This document shows, one piece after another, positions 47,055 to 57,283 of a DNA stretch of 64,000 nt. The position numbers were made by a program, and so were the translations under genes. Position 1 is the stretch's first letter. Each line of letters opens with the position of its first letter. Under the pieces are notes generated by a model that saw only the letters and a list, made by a program, of their open reading frames with translations, made no database searches and had not been told where the DNA came from. Origin of the DNA: Alteromonas sp. LMIT006 (GTDB lineage Bacteria > Pseudomonadota > Gammaproteobacteria > Enterobacterales > Alteromonadaceae); contig NZ_CP101291.1 of the NCBI RefSeq assembly GCF_024300645.1, positions 1,178,001-1,242,000 of the forward strand, read 5' to 3'.

Positions 47055-47921
47055 ATGCGCTTGCAACTTCAACTAGAACACAGCGGTAAACGTTATCGAA
47101 CAGACTTGTCGATTCGACGTGTTTTGGTCTGTTTTGTAATGGCCAGTTTAGTGTTTATTGTGTCCTCGCGTTCTACCCAAATTACTACAGAACACGCCAA
47201 TCAAGTGAGTTTAGTCAAACAGGGTTTGCTGGCACAGCAAAGCATGTTAGAGCAAGTCATTGAGCAATCTGACATTGAACAAAATGCCCTACTACAGCAC
47301 ATCTCGGCAATGCAAGCACAGTTATCTCTGCTTTCTTTACAGCAGATAGACATTGCCAAAGCAATGAATGTCAAACTTATCGATATCCCTATACCCGTTC
47401 CAGAACTAGAATTTGAGCCATCGGTGAGTGGTTCTTTGCAAGCTCTACAACGCCAATTAGACGATCAAATTAAGCAACTAGCGATCCTTGAAAATGTCTT
47501 TAACAACACCCATATAGATATTCAACAACGTATAACCGGTCGGCCAATACAAACCGGTTGGTTATCTTCCTATTATGGAATGCGGGATGACCCCTTTACA
47601 GGGAAGCAAGCCATGCACAAAGGAATTGATTTTGCAGGGAATGAAGGCGATCCAGTTATCGCGACTGCCGCTGGCGTAGTGACTTGGTCAGGTGAGCGGT
47701 TTGGCTATGGAAATTTGGTCGAAATTAATCACGGTAATGGATTAGTCACTCGATACGGGCACAATCAGAGCTTAAACGTTGTCGTCGGGGAAGTGGTAAC
47801 AAAAGGACACCGTATTGCTACCATTGGTAATACGGGGCGTTCGACAGGCGCACACGTTCACTACGAAATAATAAAACAAGGTAAACAAATTGATCCCCTC
47901 CCTTATGTTTACCGCAAATAA
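47055..47921 (+). CDS. M23 family metallopeptidase, membrane-anchored
   Basis: 288 residues. One N-terminal membrane segment (about 22-42), then a coiled coil (about 50-165), then a LytM/M23 domain (about 170-288) with the zinc motifs HKGIDFAG and HVHYE and the GxxxxGNTGRSTG block. All catalytic ligands appear present, so it may be an active periplasmic endopeptidase rather than an EnvC-like activator. It lies between lpxC and secA; a DUF721 gene is often found here in relatives but is absent. Confidence 0.88.
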   Translation: MRLQLQLEHSGKRYRTDLSIRRVLVCFVMASLVFIVSSRSTQITTEHANQVSLVKQGLLAQQSMLEQVIEQSDIEQNALLQHISAMQAQLSLLSLQQIDIAKAMNVKLIDIPIPVPELEFEPSVSGSLQALQRQLDDQIKQLAILENVFNNTHIDIQQRITGRPIQTGWLSSYYGMRDDPFTGKQAMHKGIDFAGNEGDPVIATAAGVVTWSGERFGYGNLVEINHGNGLVTRYGHNQSLNVVVGEVVTKGHRIATIGNTGRSTGAHVHYEIIKQGKQIDPLPYVYRK

Positions 47922-47946
47922 CTAAATTTACGGAATTTATTACAGC

Positions 47947-50628
47947 ATGTTTTCATCAATCGCACGGAAAATTTTTGGCAGTCGTAACGATCGCATTCTC
48001 AAACAAGTAAACAAACGCGTTAAGTTAATTAACCAACTTGAAGCTGAGTTAGAGGCTTTATCAGATGAAGAGCTAAAGGGTAAAACCACGTTTTTTAAAC
48101 AAGCTTTAGCTGAGGGCAAAACCTTAGATGACATTCTTGTAGAGGCATTTGCTGTGGTTCGTGAAGCCAGTAAACGCGTTTACGGTATGCGTCATTTTGA
48201 TGTGCAGATGACCGGTGGTGTGATTTTGCACGAAGGTAAGATTGCTGAAATGCGTACCGGTGAAGGTAAAACGTTAACTGCAACTACGGCGACTTATCTC
48301 AATGCCTTGACCGGTAAAGGTGTCCATGTCATTACAGTCAATGATTACCTTGCCAAACGTGATGCGGATGGATTGCGTCTGTTATTTTCATTCCTCGGTT
48401 TAACCGTCGGCTGTAATATTCCAGGTATGTCTCAGCAAGAAAAAGTTGAGGCATACGCGTGTGATGTAACTTACGGCACAAATAACGAATTTGGCTTTGA
48501 TTACCTTCGCGATAATATGGCATATAGTCCTGAACATAGAGTTCAACGCGGTTTGTATCATGCTGTTATCGATGAGGTGGATTCGATTTTAATTGATGAA
48601 GCAAGAACGCCTCTAATTATATCTGGTGCAGCTGAAGACAGTTCTGCGCTGTATAAGCAAATTAATGCTTTGGTTCCTAAACTTGTTCAGCAGGAAAAAG
48701 AAGATACTGAAGAAGAAGTTGGTGAAGGTCATTACACGGTAGATGAGAAAGCTAAACAAGTTTATTTGACTGAAAAAGGTCAAATATACGTTGAAGAACT
48801 CATGATTCAAGCAGGCATATTAAAAGAAGGTGACTCTTTATTTGCTTCTGCGAATATTGCCTTATTACAACACGTTAACGCAGCTCTTAAAGCGCATAAA
48901 ATCTTTGTCAAGGATGTGGACTACATTGTCAAAGACGAAGAAATTGTGATTGTCGATGAACACACTGGCCGTACGATGGAAGGACGTCGTTGGTCTGAAG
49001 GTTTACATCAAGCCGTAGAAGCGAAAGAAGGCGTAAAGATCCAAAACGAAAATCAGACTCTTGCATCTATTACTTTCCAAAATTACTTCCGACTGTACGA
49101 AAAACTCAGTGGTATGACAGGGACTGCAGATACTGAAGCGTTTGAATTTCAGCACATTTATGGTTTAGAAACGGTTGTTATCCCAACCAATAAGCCTATG
49201 GTCCGCAAAGACTTGTCCGATTTGATTTATCGCACAGCGGGCGAAAAATATTTAGCGATTGTTGAAGACATCAAAGAATGTGTGAAACGAGGTCAGCCAG
49301 TCTTGGTAGGCACGATTTCGATTGAAAATTCAGAGCTATTGTCTTCTGTTCTCAAAAAAGAAAAAATCAAACACAAGGTCCTCAATGCCAAGTTTCATGC
49401 GCAAGAGGCTGAAATTGTCGCCCAAGCTGGGATGCCAGCAGCTGTAACCATTGCCACAAATATGGCTGGTCGTGGCACTGACATTGTATTAGGTGGTAAT
49501 TTACAAGCTGAGCTAGAAGGTGTGACTGATGAAGCTAAACGTCAAAAGTTGACCGAAGCCTGGCAGGAGCGTCATGCAGCGGTGCTAGAAGCCGGCGGCC
49601 TGCATATCATTGGTACCGAACGCCATGAATCACGGCGCATCGATAATCAGTTGCGAGGCCGTTCAGGACGGCAAGGTGATGCGGGGTCTTCGCGCTTTTA
49701 TTTGTCTTTAGACGATCCGTTGATGCGTATTTTTGCATCCGAAAAAATGGGCGCAATGATGCAACGTCTTGGTATGGAAGAAGGGGAAGCGATTGAGCAT
49801 CCTTGGGTAACTCGAGCCATTGAAAATGCCCAACGCAAAGTCGAAACGCGTAACTTTGATATTCGCAAACAGCTTTTGGAATATGATGATGTTGCAAATG
49901 ATCAGCGTAAAGTGATCTATGAACAGCGTAATGAGCTCCTAGAAGACGGTGACATGGGCGAAACGATAGCCGCAATTCGCAATGATGTGGTTAACGATAT
50001 TATCAGCGAATATATTCCACCTGAGTCATTGGAAGAGATGTGGGATGTACCCGGTTTAGAAGAGCGTTTAAGAGCCGATTTTCAAGTCGAATTGCCTTTG
50101 CAACAATGGCTTGATGAAGACGACAAGCTGTTTGAAGAAAAACTGCGCGAAAAAATTCACGCTGAGATAGATGCAGCTTACCAAGCCAAAGTTGACATGG
50201 TTGGTGAAGATGTGATGCGTCAGTTCGAAAAAGCTGTCATGTTGCAGAGTTTAGACAACCATTGGAAAGAGCATCTTGCGGCGATGGATTATTTGCGTCA
50301 GGGTATTCATTTACGTGGTTATGCGCAAAAGAATCCAAAGCAAGAATACAAACGCGAGTCTTTTGAGTTATTTGCAGCCATGCTTGACAACCTTAAAGCA
50401 GAAGTCATTAGTCTGCTGTCTAAAGTAAAAGTACAAGCTCAAGAAGATGTGGATGCAGTCGAACGTCAGCGTGCAGAACAAGCTGCAAAAGCGACCAAAA
50501 CCAATGAGGATAACCAGCCGGCGGGCACTGTCAGAGTCGGTAATCGCACAGAGCCTAAAGTAGGTCGAAATGAACCTTGTCCTTGTGGCTCAGGCAAAAA
50601 GTACAAGCAATGTTGCGGTAAACTTTAA
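47947..50628 (+). CDS. secA: Preprotein translocase ATPase SecA
   Basis: Motor ATPase of the Sec pathway at the inner membrane. 893 residues. Walker A in [21 protein letters not shown]-like [13 protein letters not shown], and the helicase motifs [14 protein letters not shown] and [18 protein letters not shown] are intact. The C-terminal zinc-binding SecB/lipid tail is [19 protein letters not shown] overlap couples it to mutT. No secM is visible upstream. Confidence 0.98.
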   Translation: MFSSIARKIFGSRNDRILKQVNKRVKLINQLEAELEALSDEELKGKTTFFKQALAEGKTLDDILVEAFAVVREASKRVYGMRHFDVQMTGGVILHEGKIAEMRTGEGKTLTATTATYLNALTGKGVHVITVNDYLAKRDADGLRLLFSFLGLTVGCNIPGMSQQEKVEAYACDVTYGTNNEFGFDYLRDNMAYSPEHRVQRGLYHAVIDEVDSILIDEARTPLIISGAAEDSSALYKQINALVPKLVQQEKEDTEEEVGEGHYTVDEKAKQVYLTEKGQIYVEELMIQAGILKEGDSLFASANIALLQHVNAALKAHKIFVKDVDYIVKDEEIVIVDEHTGRTMEGRRWSEGLHQAVEAKEGVKIQNENQTLASITFQNYFRLYEKLSGMTGTADTEAFEFQHIYGLETVVIPTNKPMVRKDLSDLIYRTAGEKYLAIVEDIKECVKRGQPVLVGTISIENSELLSSVLKKEKIKHKVLNAKFHAQEAEIVAQAGMPAAVTIATNMAGRGTDIVLGGNLQAELEGVTDEAKRQKLTEAWQERHAAVLEAGGLHIIGTERHESRRIDNQLRGRSGRQGDAGSSRFYLSLDDPLMRIFASEKMGAMMQRLGMEEGEAIEHPWVTRAIENAQRKVETRNFDIRKQLLEYDDVANDQRKVIYEQRNELLEDGDMGETIAAIRNDVVNDIISEYIPPESLEEMWDVPGLEERLRADFQVELPLQQWLDEDDKLFEEKLREKIHAEIDAAYQAKVDMVGEDVMRQFEKAVMLQSLDNHWKEHLAAMDYLRQGIHLRGYAQKNPKQEYKRESFELFAAMLDNLKAEVISLLSKVKVQAQEDVDAVERQRAEQAAKATKTNEDNQPAGTVRVGNRTEPKVGRNEPCPCGSGKKYKQCCGKL

Positions 50629-51032
50629 TGACTCAATCTTCATCTGACATCGATGTTGCGGTTGGGGTGATCCTCAGAGATGGTGCTTGCTATATCACTA
50701 AGCGCTCTGAGACGCAACATCAAGGCGGTAAGTGGGAATTTCCTGGCGGTAAATTAGAGGGCGATGAAACCCCTTTCAATGCCTTGGTTCGTGAACTCAG
50801 AGAGGAAGTAGGGATCAGCATTCTGGATGGTGAAGCTCAGTTTGTGATTACTTTTGAGTATCCTGAGAAGACGGTTCACTTACACGTTTTTTGGGTACAC
50901 TTATTCAATGGTGAACCTGAATCAAAAGAAGGGCTAGAGGGACGTTGGGTGGCGTTGAGTGAACTACCATCCTTGACATTCCCCGAGGCCAACCAACCAA
51001 TCATAGATAGCTTACTGGAACTTACCAAATAA
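50628..51032 (+). CDS. mutT: 8-oxo-dGTP pyrophosphatase MutT
   Basis: Nudix hydrolase clearing oxidised dGTP. 134 residues. The Nudix box GGKLEGDETPFNALVREL continuing REEVG (about 39-61) is complete. Start overlaps the secA stop. The 3' end overlaps the convergent aspartoacylase gene by 11 bp. The secA-mutT order is standard. Confidence 0.95.
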   Translation: MTQSSSDIDVAVGVILRDGACYITKRSETQHQGGKWEFPGGKLEGDETPFNALVRELREEVGISILDGEAQFVITFEYPEKTVHLHVFWVHLFNGEPESKEGLEGRWVALSELPSLTFPEANQPIIDSLLELTK

Positions 51033-51894
51033 ATTTATCGGCGGTGGCAAAGGCCACTGCGCTTGCTTTATAAGCAGCTTCATTAATGAAATGAGGATAA
51101 ACGCTCTGCTCGCCGTCGTAATTAATACAACTTCCATCAAACATTAAAAACATAGGTTGACCTGGTTCTAGAACAGCAAAGTCACGATCTTGGATGTTTG
51201 GATGAACAAGGCCTAGTATTTTTTCTTCTTCCGACAATGGAAAATGCATCACTTCGAGAAGCCTATAGGCTTCAAAACCGCCAAACTCTGGTACTGCTTC
51301 GCGATTGTACAAGACAATATATTCAAGAATGTGACCAAGCATCTCAACACTTTGGGCATAGACATCGGCTCTACATACGCCTTGAGGTTGAGCTCCGAGT
51401 TCGAGCATAATGCCGTATCTCCCACACGTGCAAAGGTAAGGATGTTCTAAGTAACTGACTTCGTCTTCAACAAGAATGTGAGCACTTGGCATCTGTTGTT
51501 TCAGGTAGGCTGCCATATTGCGATAAAAATCATTCGATTCTAGGACGATCAACGTGGCCCCCATATTGGAGGTAGTATTGTGGATATCGATGACTAAATC
51601 GGTGCGAGGGTTATCTTTCGGCCCAATTTTACGATTGATGGTTTGGGCAAGGTTAAGCTCATATAGAGAGTTTGCTTGGTAAGCTAAGTTATCCAATGCA
51701 AATTGACGATTTAAATCTACGTCTATAAAACGAGTATTGGCAGCAACAGCATCGGGGTTTGCAATCAGGAAACTATAATCCAAAGAATCAGGCAAACTGT
51801 GAATGCCCCCAGCTAAGTTATTGATGAGATGTATTCCGGTAAGCTCGTTACCATGAGTGCCGCCTACTATTGCGACAGAAGAAATTGAGGGCAT
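51022..51894 (-). CDS. Aspartoacylase (AspA/AstE zinc deacylase family)
   Basis: Zinc carboxypeptidase-fold deacylase, 290 residues. The aspartoacylase pattern is clear: VGGTHGNELTG with the first zinc His/Glu pair, NPDAVAANTRFIDVDLNRQF, and DIHNTTSNMGATLIV with the third zinc His. Predicted to release aspartate from N-acetylaspartate or related N-acyl amino acids. Its position between mutT and yacG is an insertion relative to the common order. Six bp downstream of yacG on the same strand. Confidence 0.9.
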   Translation of the reverse strand: MPSISSVAIVGGTHGNELTGIHLINNLAGGIHSLPDSLDYSFLIANPDAVAANTRFIDVDLNRQFALDNLAYQANSLYELNLAQTINRKIGPKDNPRTDLVIDIHNTTSNMGATLIVLESNDFYRNMAAYLKQQMPSAHILVEDEVSYLEHPYLCTCGRYGIMLELGAQPQGVCRADVYAQSVEMLGHILEYIVLYNREAVPEFGGFEAYRLLEVMHFPLSEEEKILGLVHPNIQDRDFAVLEPGQPMFLMFDGSCINYDGEQSVYPHFINEAAYKASAVAFATADKFIW

Positions 51895-51899
51895 ACTAA

Positions 51900-52130
51900 T
51901 TATTCTTTAAAAAAAGTGTCTTCTTGCTGAGCTAAAAAGGCCTCAATATCTTCCTCATTGGGTATAATATTGGCTTGATGGTCTTTTGATGCACCACATG
52001 GAATGGTTTTTTCTTCATCTGCCCATTCACCCAGGTCAATTAATTGACATGTCTTCGAACAAAAAGGGCGATAAGTAAATGCCTTACTCCATTCTACCGA
52101 AGTTTGGCATGTTGGACAGTTGACGTGCAT
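51900..52130 (-). CDS. yacG: DNA gyrase inhibitor YacG
   Basis: Small zinc-finger protein, 76 residues, that binds GyrB. The four-Cys zinc site is CPTC (about 5-8) with FCSKTC (about 23-28), followed by the family's [16 protein letters not shown]-type 1-bp overlap with zapD shows tight coupling, standard zapD-yacG order. Confidence 0.95.
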   Translation of the reverse strand: MHVNCPTCQTSVEWSKAFTYRPFCSKTCQLIDLGEWADEEKTIPCGASKDHQANIIPNEEDIEAFLAQQEDTFFKE

Positions 52131-52882
52131 TAACAGCTCGCAAGTTTAAAAGAGATGTCTTTATTATTATCGTTTTCGGGCTGATTGTCATCATTAAAGC
52201 GAATAAATCTTACAGCGTACCTGTATTTATTGCCACTTAATGTTGGATAATAGTCTAGAGTATGGCTGTACTCAATCCGAATCAACTCAACCTTGTTGTC
52301 TGCAACACCTTGATAAAAGCCATTCGTCGCGGTAACGTCTTCTAACGGTTTTCGCTGCCGAATAAATGTCAACACTAGGCGAATCGATTCTTGTAGGAGT
52401 CGCATGGGGGCTAACCAATCTTGCATTTGTTTAATTTTTGATTCAGAGGATTGATTTAACCAAAAATGCAGTTTTGGTAAGTCAAAGCTACAAGTCGCTC
52501 CTGGGATAGAAAAGCGTTGGCGGATTGCAGATAAAAATCTGTCTTGCTTGAGACTGCAGCCGATACGAGGTGAGGTGTTTAAGGCTTCAATTGTTTGGGT
52601 TACCTCATCAAGCGCGGTGTTGAGTTTATCTTTATTTACGTTGGGAAAGGTCAGCCAATGATTTAAATGTTGAGTATAAATATTAAGGTCTCTAATCAAT
52701 TCACTTTTCAGATCCACTCTTTCTATCAAATCAAGTAGTTGAAATAAATTGCGTAGAAAAGTCACTTCATTGTTTTTGGCGCAACAAGATTCAAGGTCTG
52801 CAATAGAATTGAACATATGTTCAACTCTTAAATAATTACGGACTTTTTCATTGAGTGGGAACTCAAAGTTGGCCTGATTCAT
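52130..52882 (-). CDS. zapD: Z-ring-associated protein ZapD
   Basis: Crosslinks FtsZ filaments. 250 residues from the ATG at 52882 (start [21 protein letters not shown]). A slightly longer in-frame start is possible but gives a non-family extension. Family blocks are the N-terminal [44 protein letters not shown] and the C-terminal [20 protein letters not shown]. Helical N-domain and beta C-domain appear whole. Confidence 0.94.
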   Translation of the reverse strand: MNQANFEFPLNEKVRNYLRVEHMFNSIADLESCCAKNNEVTFLRNLFQLLDLIERVDLKSELIRDLNIYTQHLNHWLTFPNVNKDKLNTALDEVTQTIEALNTSPRIGCSLKQDRFLSAIRQRFSIPGATCSFDLPKLHFWLNQSSESKIKQMQDWLAPMRLLQESIRLVLTFIRQRKPLEDVTATNGFYQGVADNKVELIRIEYSHTLDYYPTLSGNKYRYAVRFIRFNDDNQPENDNNKDISFKLASC

Positions 52883-52921
52883 TAATACACTCCATACAAC
52901 ATGTAGCAATAAACACCATAT

Positions 52922-53536
52922 TTATGACTTTTTCAAGTCATAACGAAGATTTTTGTAAACATTGTGTAAAAATTCTACTTGTTTTGCTGTATCTATCTTA
53001 TTTTTACTATTATCAATGACGTCGTGTGCAATGGATAGCCGTTCATTTCTTGAACACTGGTTGGCCATGATGTGTTTGATCTGCTCTTCCGAATTGTTAT
53101 CCCTAGCACTTGCTCGAGATAACTGTTGGGATTCTGGCAAATCAACTACACATATTCGGTCACACCATTCGTATAATTTGTTTTCATACAGTAGAGGGAC
53201 TACAAACAATACATAACTTGAACTAGCTTGTGTTAAAGACTGCTTCATCTTATCTCTAATCAGTGGATGTAAGGTTTCATTCAACCACTGAGTCTTTTCA
53301 GGAGAAACAAAGACGATTTTTCTTAACTTCGCTCGGTCAAGCGTATTCTGATCATCAAGGATATCTTTACCAAAATAGGCAACCAACTTTGCTAATCCCT
53401 CAGTTCCAGGGCCCACTACTTCTCTGGCAACGACATCGGCATCGACAATATCAATACCGTGTTGGGCAAAGCATTCAGCAACAAAACTCTTACCACTGCC
53501 AATTCCTCCGGTTAGACCAATAATCGGTACCGACAT
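52922..53536 (-). CDS. coaE: Dephospho-CoA kinase
   Basis: Last step of coenzyme A synthesis. 204 residues from ATG 53536, giving the canonical MSVPIIGLTGGIGSGKS start; an ATG six codons upstream lies within pilD. P-loop GGIGSGKS, IVDADVVAREVV and FVVPLLYEN are intact. Start overlaps the pilD stop by 1 bp. Order pilD-coaE-zapD-yacG is conserved. Confidence 0.97.
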   Translation of the reverse strand: MSVPIIGLTGGIGSGKSFVAECFAQHGIDIVDADVVAREVVGPGTEGLAKLVAYFGKDILDDQNTLDRAKLRKIVFVSPEKTQWLNETLHPLIRDKMKQSLTQASSSYVLFVVPLLYENKLYEWCDRICVVDLPESQQLSRASARDNNSEEQIKHIMANQCSRNERLSIAHDVIDNSKNKIDTAKQVEFLHNVYKNLRYDLKKS

Positions 53537-54459
53537 TAGGCTATCCCCATCCATGCAAAATACCAGGTAACAATCGTTTCACCATAAAGAATAGTAATCC
53601 AGCCGGCAATGCCCAAAAAAGGACCGAAGGGAAATGCGCCCTTGGGAAGAGATGGATCAGGTTGTTTTTGATTCGGGAAAACTTGTGCGATCAAAGCAAC
53701 GGCTAGGGCAACCACAGATGATAATAAAATGATGAGGACTAAATGTTGCCATCCAACAAAAGCTCCTAATGCGGCTAGTAACTTAAAATCACCATAGCCC
53801 ATGCCTTCTTTGCCCGTGAGAAGCTTAAATCCCCAATAAATAATCCACAGTATGAGATACCCAATAACGGCTCCCCATACGGCATCCTCTAACGACACAA
53901 ACCAGTTTTGGGTTGCGCTTAATAATCCCATCCACAACAAAGGTAAGGTTAGTTGGTCAGGCAATAACATGTGGTCCAAATCTATACATACTGCGCTGAT
54001 TAATGTCCAAGTGGCGATCAGCATAACGGCACATTGTAGTGTTGGTCCATAATGCAAAGCACACCATAATGAAAGCAAGGCGGACATTCCCTCAATTATC
54101 GGGTAGCGTTTAGGGATAGAGTGATCACAATGTTGACAGCGCCCTTTTTTGAGCAGGTAAGATACAATCGGGATGTTTTCTGTCGCCGTAATCAAGCGCT
54201 TACAATTAGGACATGCTGAACGTGGGTGAGCAAGATTAAATTTGTCACTTAAGGCAATACCTCCGGGAGGGTCTGGTCGTTCTTTTGGAGCAAAATAATG
54301 AATGAATTCAGATTGCCATTCGCGTTGCATCATAATGGGTAATCGATAGATCACCACGTTTAAAAAGCTACCGACTAATAAACCTAACAAACAAACCGTT
54401 ACTAAGAATGCAAGTGGGTAGGTAGTAAAGGTGAAAGCGATGGATTCAAAGATATTCAT
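53536..54459 (-). CDS. pilD: Prepilin leader peptidase/methyltransferase PilD
   Basis: Inner-membrane aspartic peptidase that cleaves and N-methylates type IV prepilins and related pseudopilins. 307 residues. GSFLNVVIYRLP near the N-terminus, the CxxC pairs CPNC and CQHC of the methylase domain, and the two catalytic Asp motifs CIDLDHMLLPD and GYGDFKLLAALGA are all present. 39 bp downstream of pilC. Confidence 0.97.
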   Translation of the reverse strand: MNIFESIAFTFTTYPLAFLVTVCLLGLLVGSFLNVVIYRLPIMMQREWQSEFIHYFAPKERPDPPGGIALSDKFNLAHPRSACPNCKRLITATENIPIVSYLLKKGRCQHCDHSIPKRYPIIEGMSALLSLWCALHYGPTLQCAVMLIATWTLISAVCIDLDHMLLPDQLTLPLLWMGLLSATQNWFVSLEDAVWGAVIGYLILWIIYWGFKLLTGKEGMGYGDFKLLAALGAFVGWQHLVLIILLSSVVALAVALIAQVFPNQKQPDPSLPKGAFPFGPFLGIAGWITILYGETIVTWYFAWMGIA

Positions 54460-54498
54460 TGCGCGGCCAAAATGCCAAAATGGTTAGTTTACAAAATG

Positions 54499-55710
54499 TT
54501 ATACCACATTGCCCATTTGGAAGATAGGCAAATACATCGCAACGATTAAGCCACCGATAACGACGCCCAACACAGCCATGATTAGGGGCTCTAATAAACT
54601 GGTTAAACCATCTACCATATCCTCCACTTGGCGCTCGTAAATATCTGATATTTTTCCTAGCATGTCATCGACAGATCCTGATTCTTCACCGATAGCAATC
54701 ATCTGCACGACCATATCAGGAAACAAGGTCGTCGCTCGCATTGCAATGTGCATTTGCGAACCACCTGATACCTCTTTTTTAACAAATTGAATAGCATCGC
54801 GGTAGATGGCATTGCCAGCTGCCCCAGCCGCTGAATCTAAAGCTTGAATAAAAGGCACACCCGCGGCAAAAGTGGTGGCTAAGGTTCTGGCAAAGCGAGC
54901 AATGGCGGCTTTTTCTAGGATTTCGCCGACAATAGGGAGTTTTAATATTTGAGCATCGACTTTATCTGCCACAGCAGGTGAACGCTCTATACTTTTTTTG
55001 CTCCCCCAAAAACAAGCAATAAAACTGATTAAAATGGCAAAGCCGTAATCTTGCAAAAATTGGGATATATTTAATACCAATTGTGTAAAAACAGGAAGTT
55101 CTGCGCCAAAGCTAGCAAAAATATCCTGGAATTGCGGCACCACGTAAATCAATAAAATCGTTGTGACAATCAATGCGACGACCACAACCGCAATAGGGTA
55201 GAACATGGCTTTTATTATTTTAGATTTTAAGGCTTCTGCTTTTTCTTGATAAAGTGCGATGCGTTCAAAAATCTGCTCCAGTGCACCGGATTGCTCACCA
55301 CTTGCTACCAAATCACAATATAGGTCACCAAAGTGTTTGGGGTATTTGCGCAAAGCGACACTAAGCGGATTCCCCGCTTTGACCTCACTAGCGATGCTCC
55401 GTAATACGTCTCGGGCTTCTGCTTTTGCATGGCCTTTAGCTAACATATCGAGTGTCTGCATAATGCTTATACCAGCATTGAGCATTGTGGCTATTTGTCG
55501 AGTGAGGACACAGATATCTTCTGAATTGAGTTTATCTTTAGCAACTGAGAGCCAAGATTTTTTGACTAATTTAATGTGTTGCGCACTGATCCCTTGCTTG
55601 CGTAATATGAGTTTGACGTCTTTGGGCGAGGCGGCGGTCAATTTTCCTTTTACTTTATTACCGCGACGGTCAGCGCCTTGCCAATAATACATAAATGAAG
55701 ACTGGGCCAT
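54499..55710 (-). CDS. pilC: Type IV pilus inner-membrane platform protein PilC
   Basis: Polytopic assembly protein that couples the pilus ATPases to pilin insertion. 403 residues with duplicated GspF domains (about 70-190 and 270-395) and three hydrophobic segments (about 170-192, 220-240, 375-400). AAGGAA ribosome site before the ATG. Usually preceded by pilB, the extension ATPase, but here the upstream gene is pilA with only 88 bp and a terminator between. Confidence 0.96.
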   Translation of the reverse strand: MAQSSFMYYWQGADRRGNKVKGKLTAASPKDVKLILRKQGISAQHIKLVKKSWLSVAKDKLNSEDICVLTRQIATMLNAGISIMQTLDMLAKGHAKAEARDVLRSIASEVKAGNPLSVALRKYPKHFGDLYCDLVASGEQSGALEQIFERIALYQEKAEALKSKIIKAMFYPIAVVVVALIVTTILLIYVVPQFQDIFASFGAELPVFTQLVLNISQFLQDYGFAILISFIACFWGSKKSIERSPAVADKVDAQILKLPIVGEILEKAAIARFARTLATTFAAGVPFIQALDSAAGAAGNAIYRDAIQFVKKEVSGGSQMHIAMRATTLFPDMVVQMIAIGEESGSVDDMLGKISDIYERQVEDMVDGLTSLLEPLIMAVLGVVIGGLIVAMYLPIFQMGNVV

Positions 55711-55744
55711 AGCTTATTCCTTAACGAGTGACAAAAGGTCTGAC

Positions 55745-55772
55745 AAAAAAGCCCAACACAATGCAGGGCTTT
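55745..55772 (-). terminator. Intrinsic terminator after pilA
   Basis: On the minus strand AAAGCCC (55766-55772) and GGGCTTT (55748-55754) form the stem and a six-base T-run (55745-55750) follows. It ends the pilA transcript 27 bp after its stop and leaves pilC needing readthrough or its own promoter in about 35 bp. Confidence 0.85.
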
Positions 55773-55798
55773 ATTAAATATCAAATGGCATGAGTTCA

Positions 55799-56191
55799 TT
55801 AGCATAAGGTTGCAGGGTTACAAACGGCTCCCCAAGTAACACGACCATTAGTTGCAACAGTTGGAGTCAATGTGTACGTACCTAAATCATGGGTAGCAAG
55901 AATGACACCAGCTGTTGTAGTGACGGTTACATCACCAGTAGTGATATTATCTGGAATCCCGTTAGATGAACCGTTGCAATTTGTTGTTGCTCCAGTTACT
56001 TGGACACAGACTCCGACGGCTGTCTTGGCCGCAGCTGTAGCCTGAGTGACCTCGGTAAATTCAGCTTTGTTCGTGTAGTTACTATAGGCAGGCAGTGCAA
56101 TAGCGGCGAGTATGCCGATAATTGCGACCACAATCATTAATTCAATTAAGGTAAAACCCAGGTTGTTTTTGCTAGTGAATAAAGTGTTCAT
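55799..56191 (-). CDS. pilA: Major type IVa pilin PilA
   Basis: Pilin subunit, 130 residues from the ATG at 56191. The ATG two codons upstream abuts the GGAG ribosome site, so the second is preferred. Prepilin cleavage falls at Gly-Phe in [19 protein letters not shown], with Glu5 conserved in the mature protein. The C-terminal half is Thr/Asn/Gly-rich with four Cys (two near residues 70-80, two in AVCNPATLC) that can form the disulfide loop. Followed by a strong terminator. Confidence 0.96.
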   Translation of the reverse strand: MNTLFTSKNNLGFTLIELMIVVAIIGILAAIALPAYSNYTNKAEFTEVTQATAAAKTAVGVCVQVTGATTNCNGSSNGIPDNITTGDVTVTTTAGVILATHDLGTYTLTPTVATNGRVTWGAVCNPATLC

Positions 56192-56311
56192 AATCATCTC
56201 CGCGTAATACGTTTTAGTTTGTTAAACAACGTCCGTTTACAACAGGTATGTATTCATTACTTGATTGGAAGTATATGAAGCGCGAGATGGTTTGTCGGTA
56301 CGAAGGTTTAT

Positions 56312-56382
56312 ACCTATGTTTACTGTCATCACAACCATTAACATAGGTGCTAGATTGTCTGCGTATCAGTCGATGATACGCA
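56312..56382. repeat. Two inverted repeats between nadC and pilA
   Basis: TGCGTATCA (56360-56368) and TGATACGCA (56374-56382) form a 9-bp perfect stem with a 5-base loop overlapping the last codons and stop of nadC. Next, ACCTATGTT (56312-56320) and AACATAGGT (56340-56348) form a second perfect 9-bp stem around 19 bases. Neither is followed by a T-run on the minus strand. They may protect the nadC mRNA end or act as binding sites in the pilA upstream region. Confidence 0.6.
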
Positions 56383-57283
56383 AAGACAAATCCACAGCGA
56401 GAATATTCTTGGTCAAAGCGCCACTGGATATAAAATCCACGCCAGTTGAACTGAGCTCTGCAATTCGCTCGGCAGTAATGTTACCTGAGACTTCTAGTTT
56501 ACAGCGACCGTCGTTAAGTGCTACTGCCTCTTGGATCTGTTTTGTTGAGAAATTATCAAGCATGACGATGTCTGCACCTGCCTCAAGGGCTTGCTCAAAC
56601 TCGTCTAAGTTCTCTACTTCGACTTCGACAGGAAGCTCAGGGTGATTGTGGCGAGCTTGAGAGATTGCTGGTGCAATACCACCGCAGGCAAAAATGTGAT
56701 TTTCTTTGATCAGGAAGGCGTCATACAGACCAATGCGATGATTTTGACCACCGCCGCATTGCACCGCGTATTTTTGTGCCAAACGCAAATGAGGAATGGT
56801 TTTACGCGTGTCCAAAATGCGCAGTGAATTATCGCCAACCAAATCGACATAGTGCGCAGTTTGTGTTGCCGTAGCGCTGAGCATTTGTAAAAAATTCAAC
56901 GCAGTACGTTCGGCGGTTAATAACGCTCGAGCATTGCCCTTGATTGTAAATAATAATGTATCAGGTTCAACGATGTCACCGTCGGCAACATGAAAGCTTA
57001 CTTCGGCGTTGGGGTCGCACAGCTCAAAGCAATGAGCAACCCAAGCACAGCCAGCAATAGTGGCGCGATCACGACAAATCACATGAGCGGTTTTTACCGT
57101 ATCGGGCGCAATCAATTGTGCTGTGACATCTTGTAATAACCAATCAGATGCAAATGCAGCGCTAGATGTTATTCCGAGATCTTCAGCTAATGCACCGGCA
57201 ACGTTGTTGTGGATTACATCAATTGAAATCAATTCGTCAGTTGCCAAATGCTGTGGATACTTTGCTTTTAAATTAGTGCTCAT
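56366..57283 (-). CDS. nadC: Quinolinate phosphoribosyltransferase
   Basis: Converts quinolinate and PRPP to nicotinate mononucleotide in NAD synthesis. 305 residues. Family motifs: [10 protein letters not shown] near the N-terminus, [58 protein letters not shown] and [15 protein letters not shown] are intact. ATGA overlap with the upstream protease gene. nadC next to pilA is a common gammaproteobacterial order. Confidence 0.97.
   Translation of the reverse strand: MSTNLKAKYPQHLATDELISIDVIHNNVAGALAEDLGITSSAAFASDWLLQDVTAQLIAPDTVKTAHVICRDRATIAGCAWVAHCFELCDPNAEVSFHVADGDIVEPDTLLFTIKGNARALLTAERTALNFLQMLSATATQTAHYVDLVGDNSLRILDTRKTIPHLRLAQKYAVQCGGGQNHRIGLYDAFLIKENHIFACGGIAPAISQARHNHPELPVEVEVENLDEFEQALEAGADIVMLDNFSTKQIQEAVALNDGRCKLEVSGNITAERIAELSSTGVDFISSGALTKNILAVDLSLRIID

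Noticed and set aside
55711-55745. Residual PilB C-terminus before pilC
   Set aside because: Short frames such as one ending SLVKE can be read here, but they run through the pilA terminator and do not match a PilB ending I can recognise.
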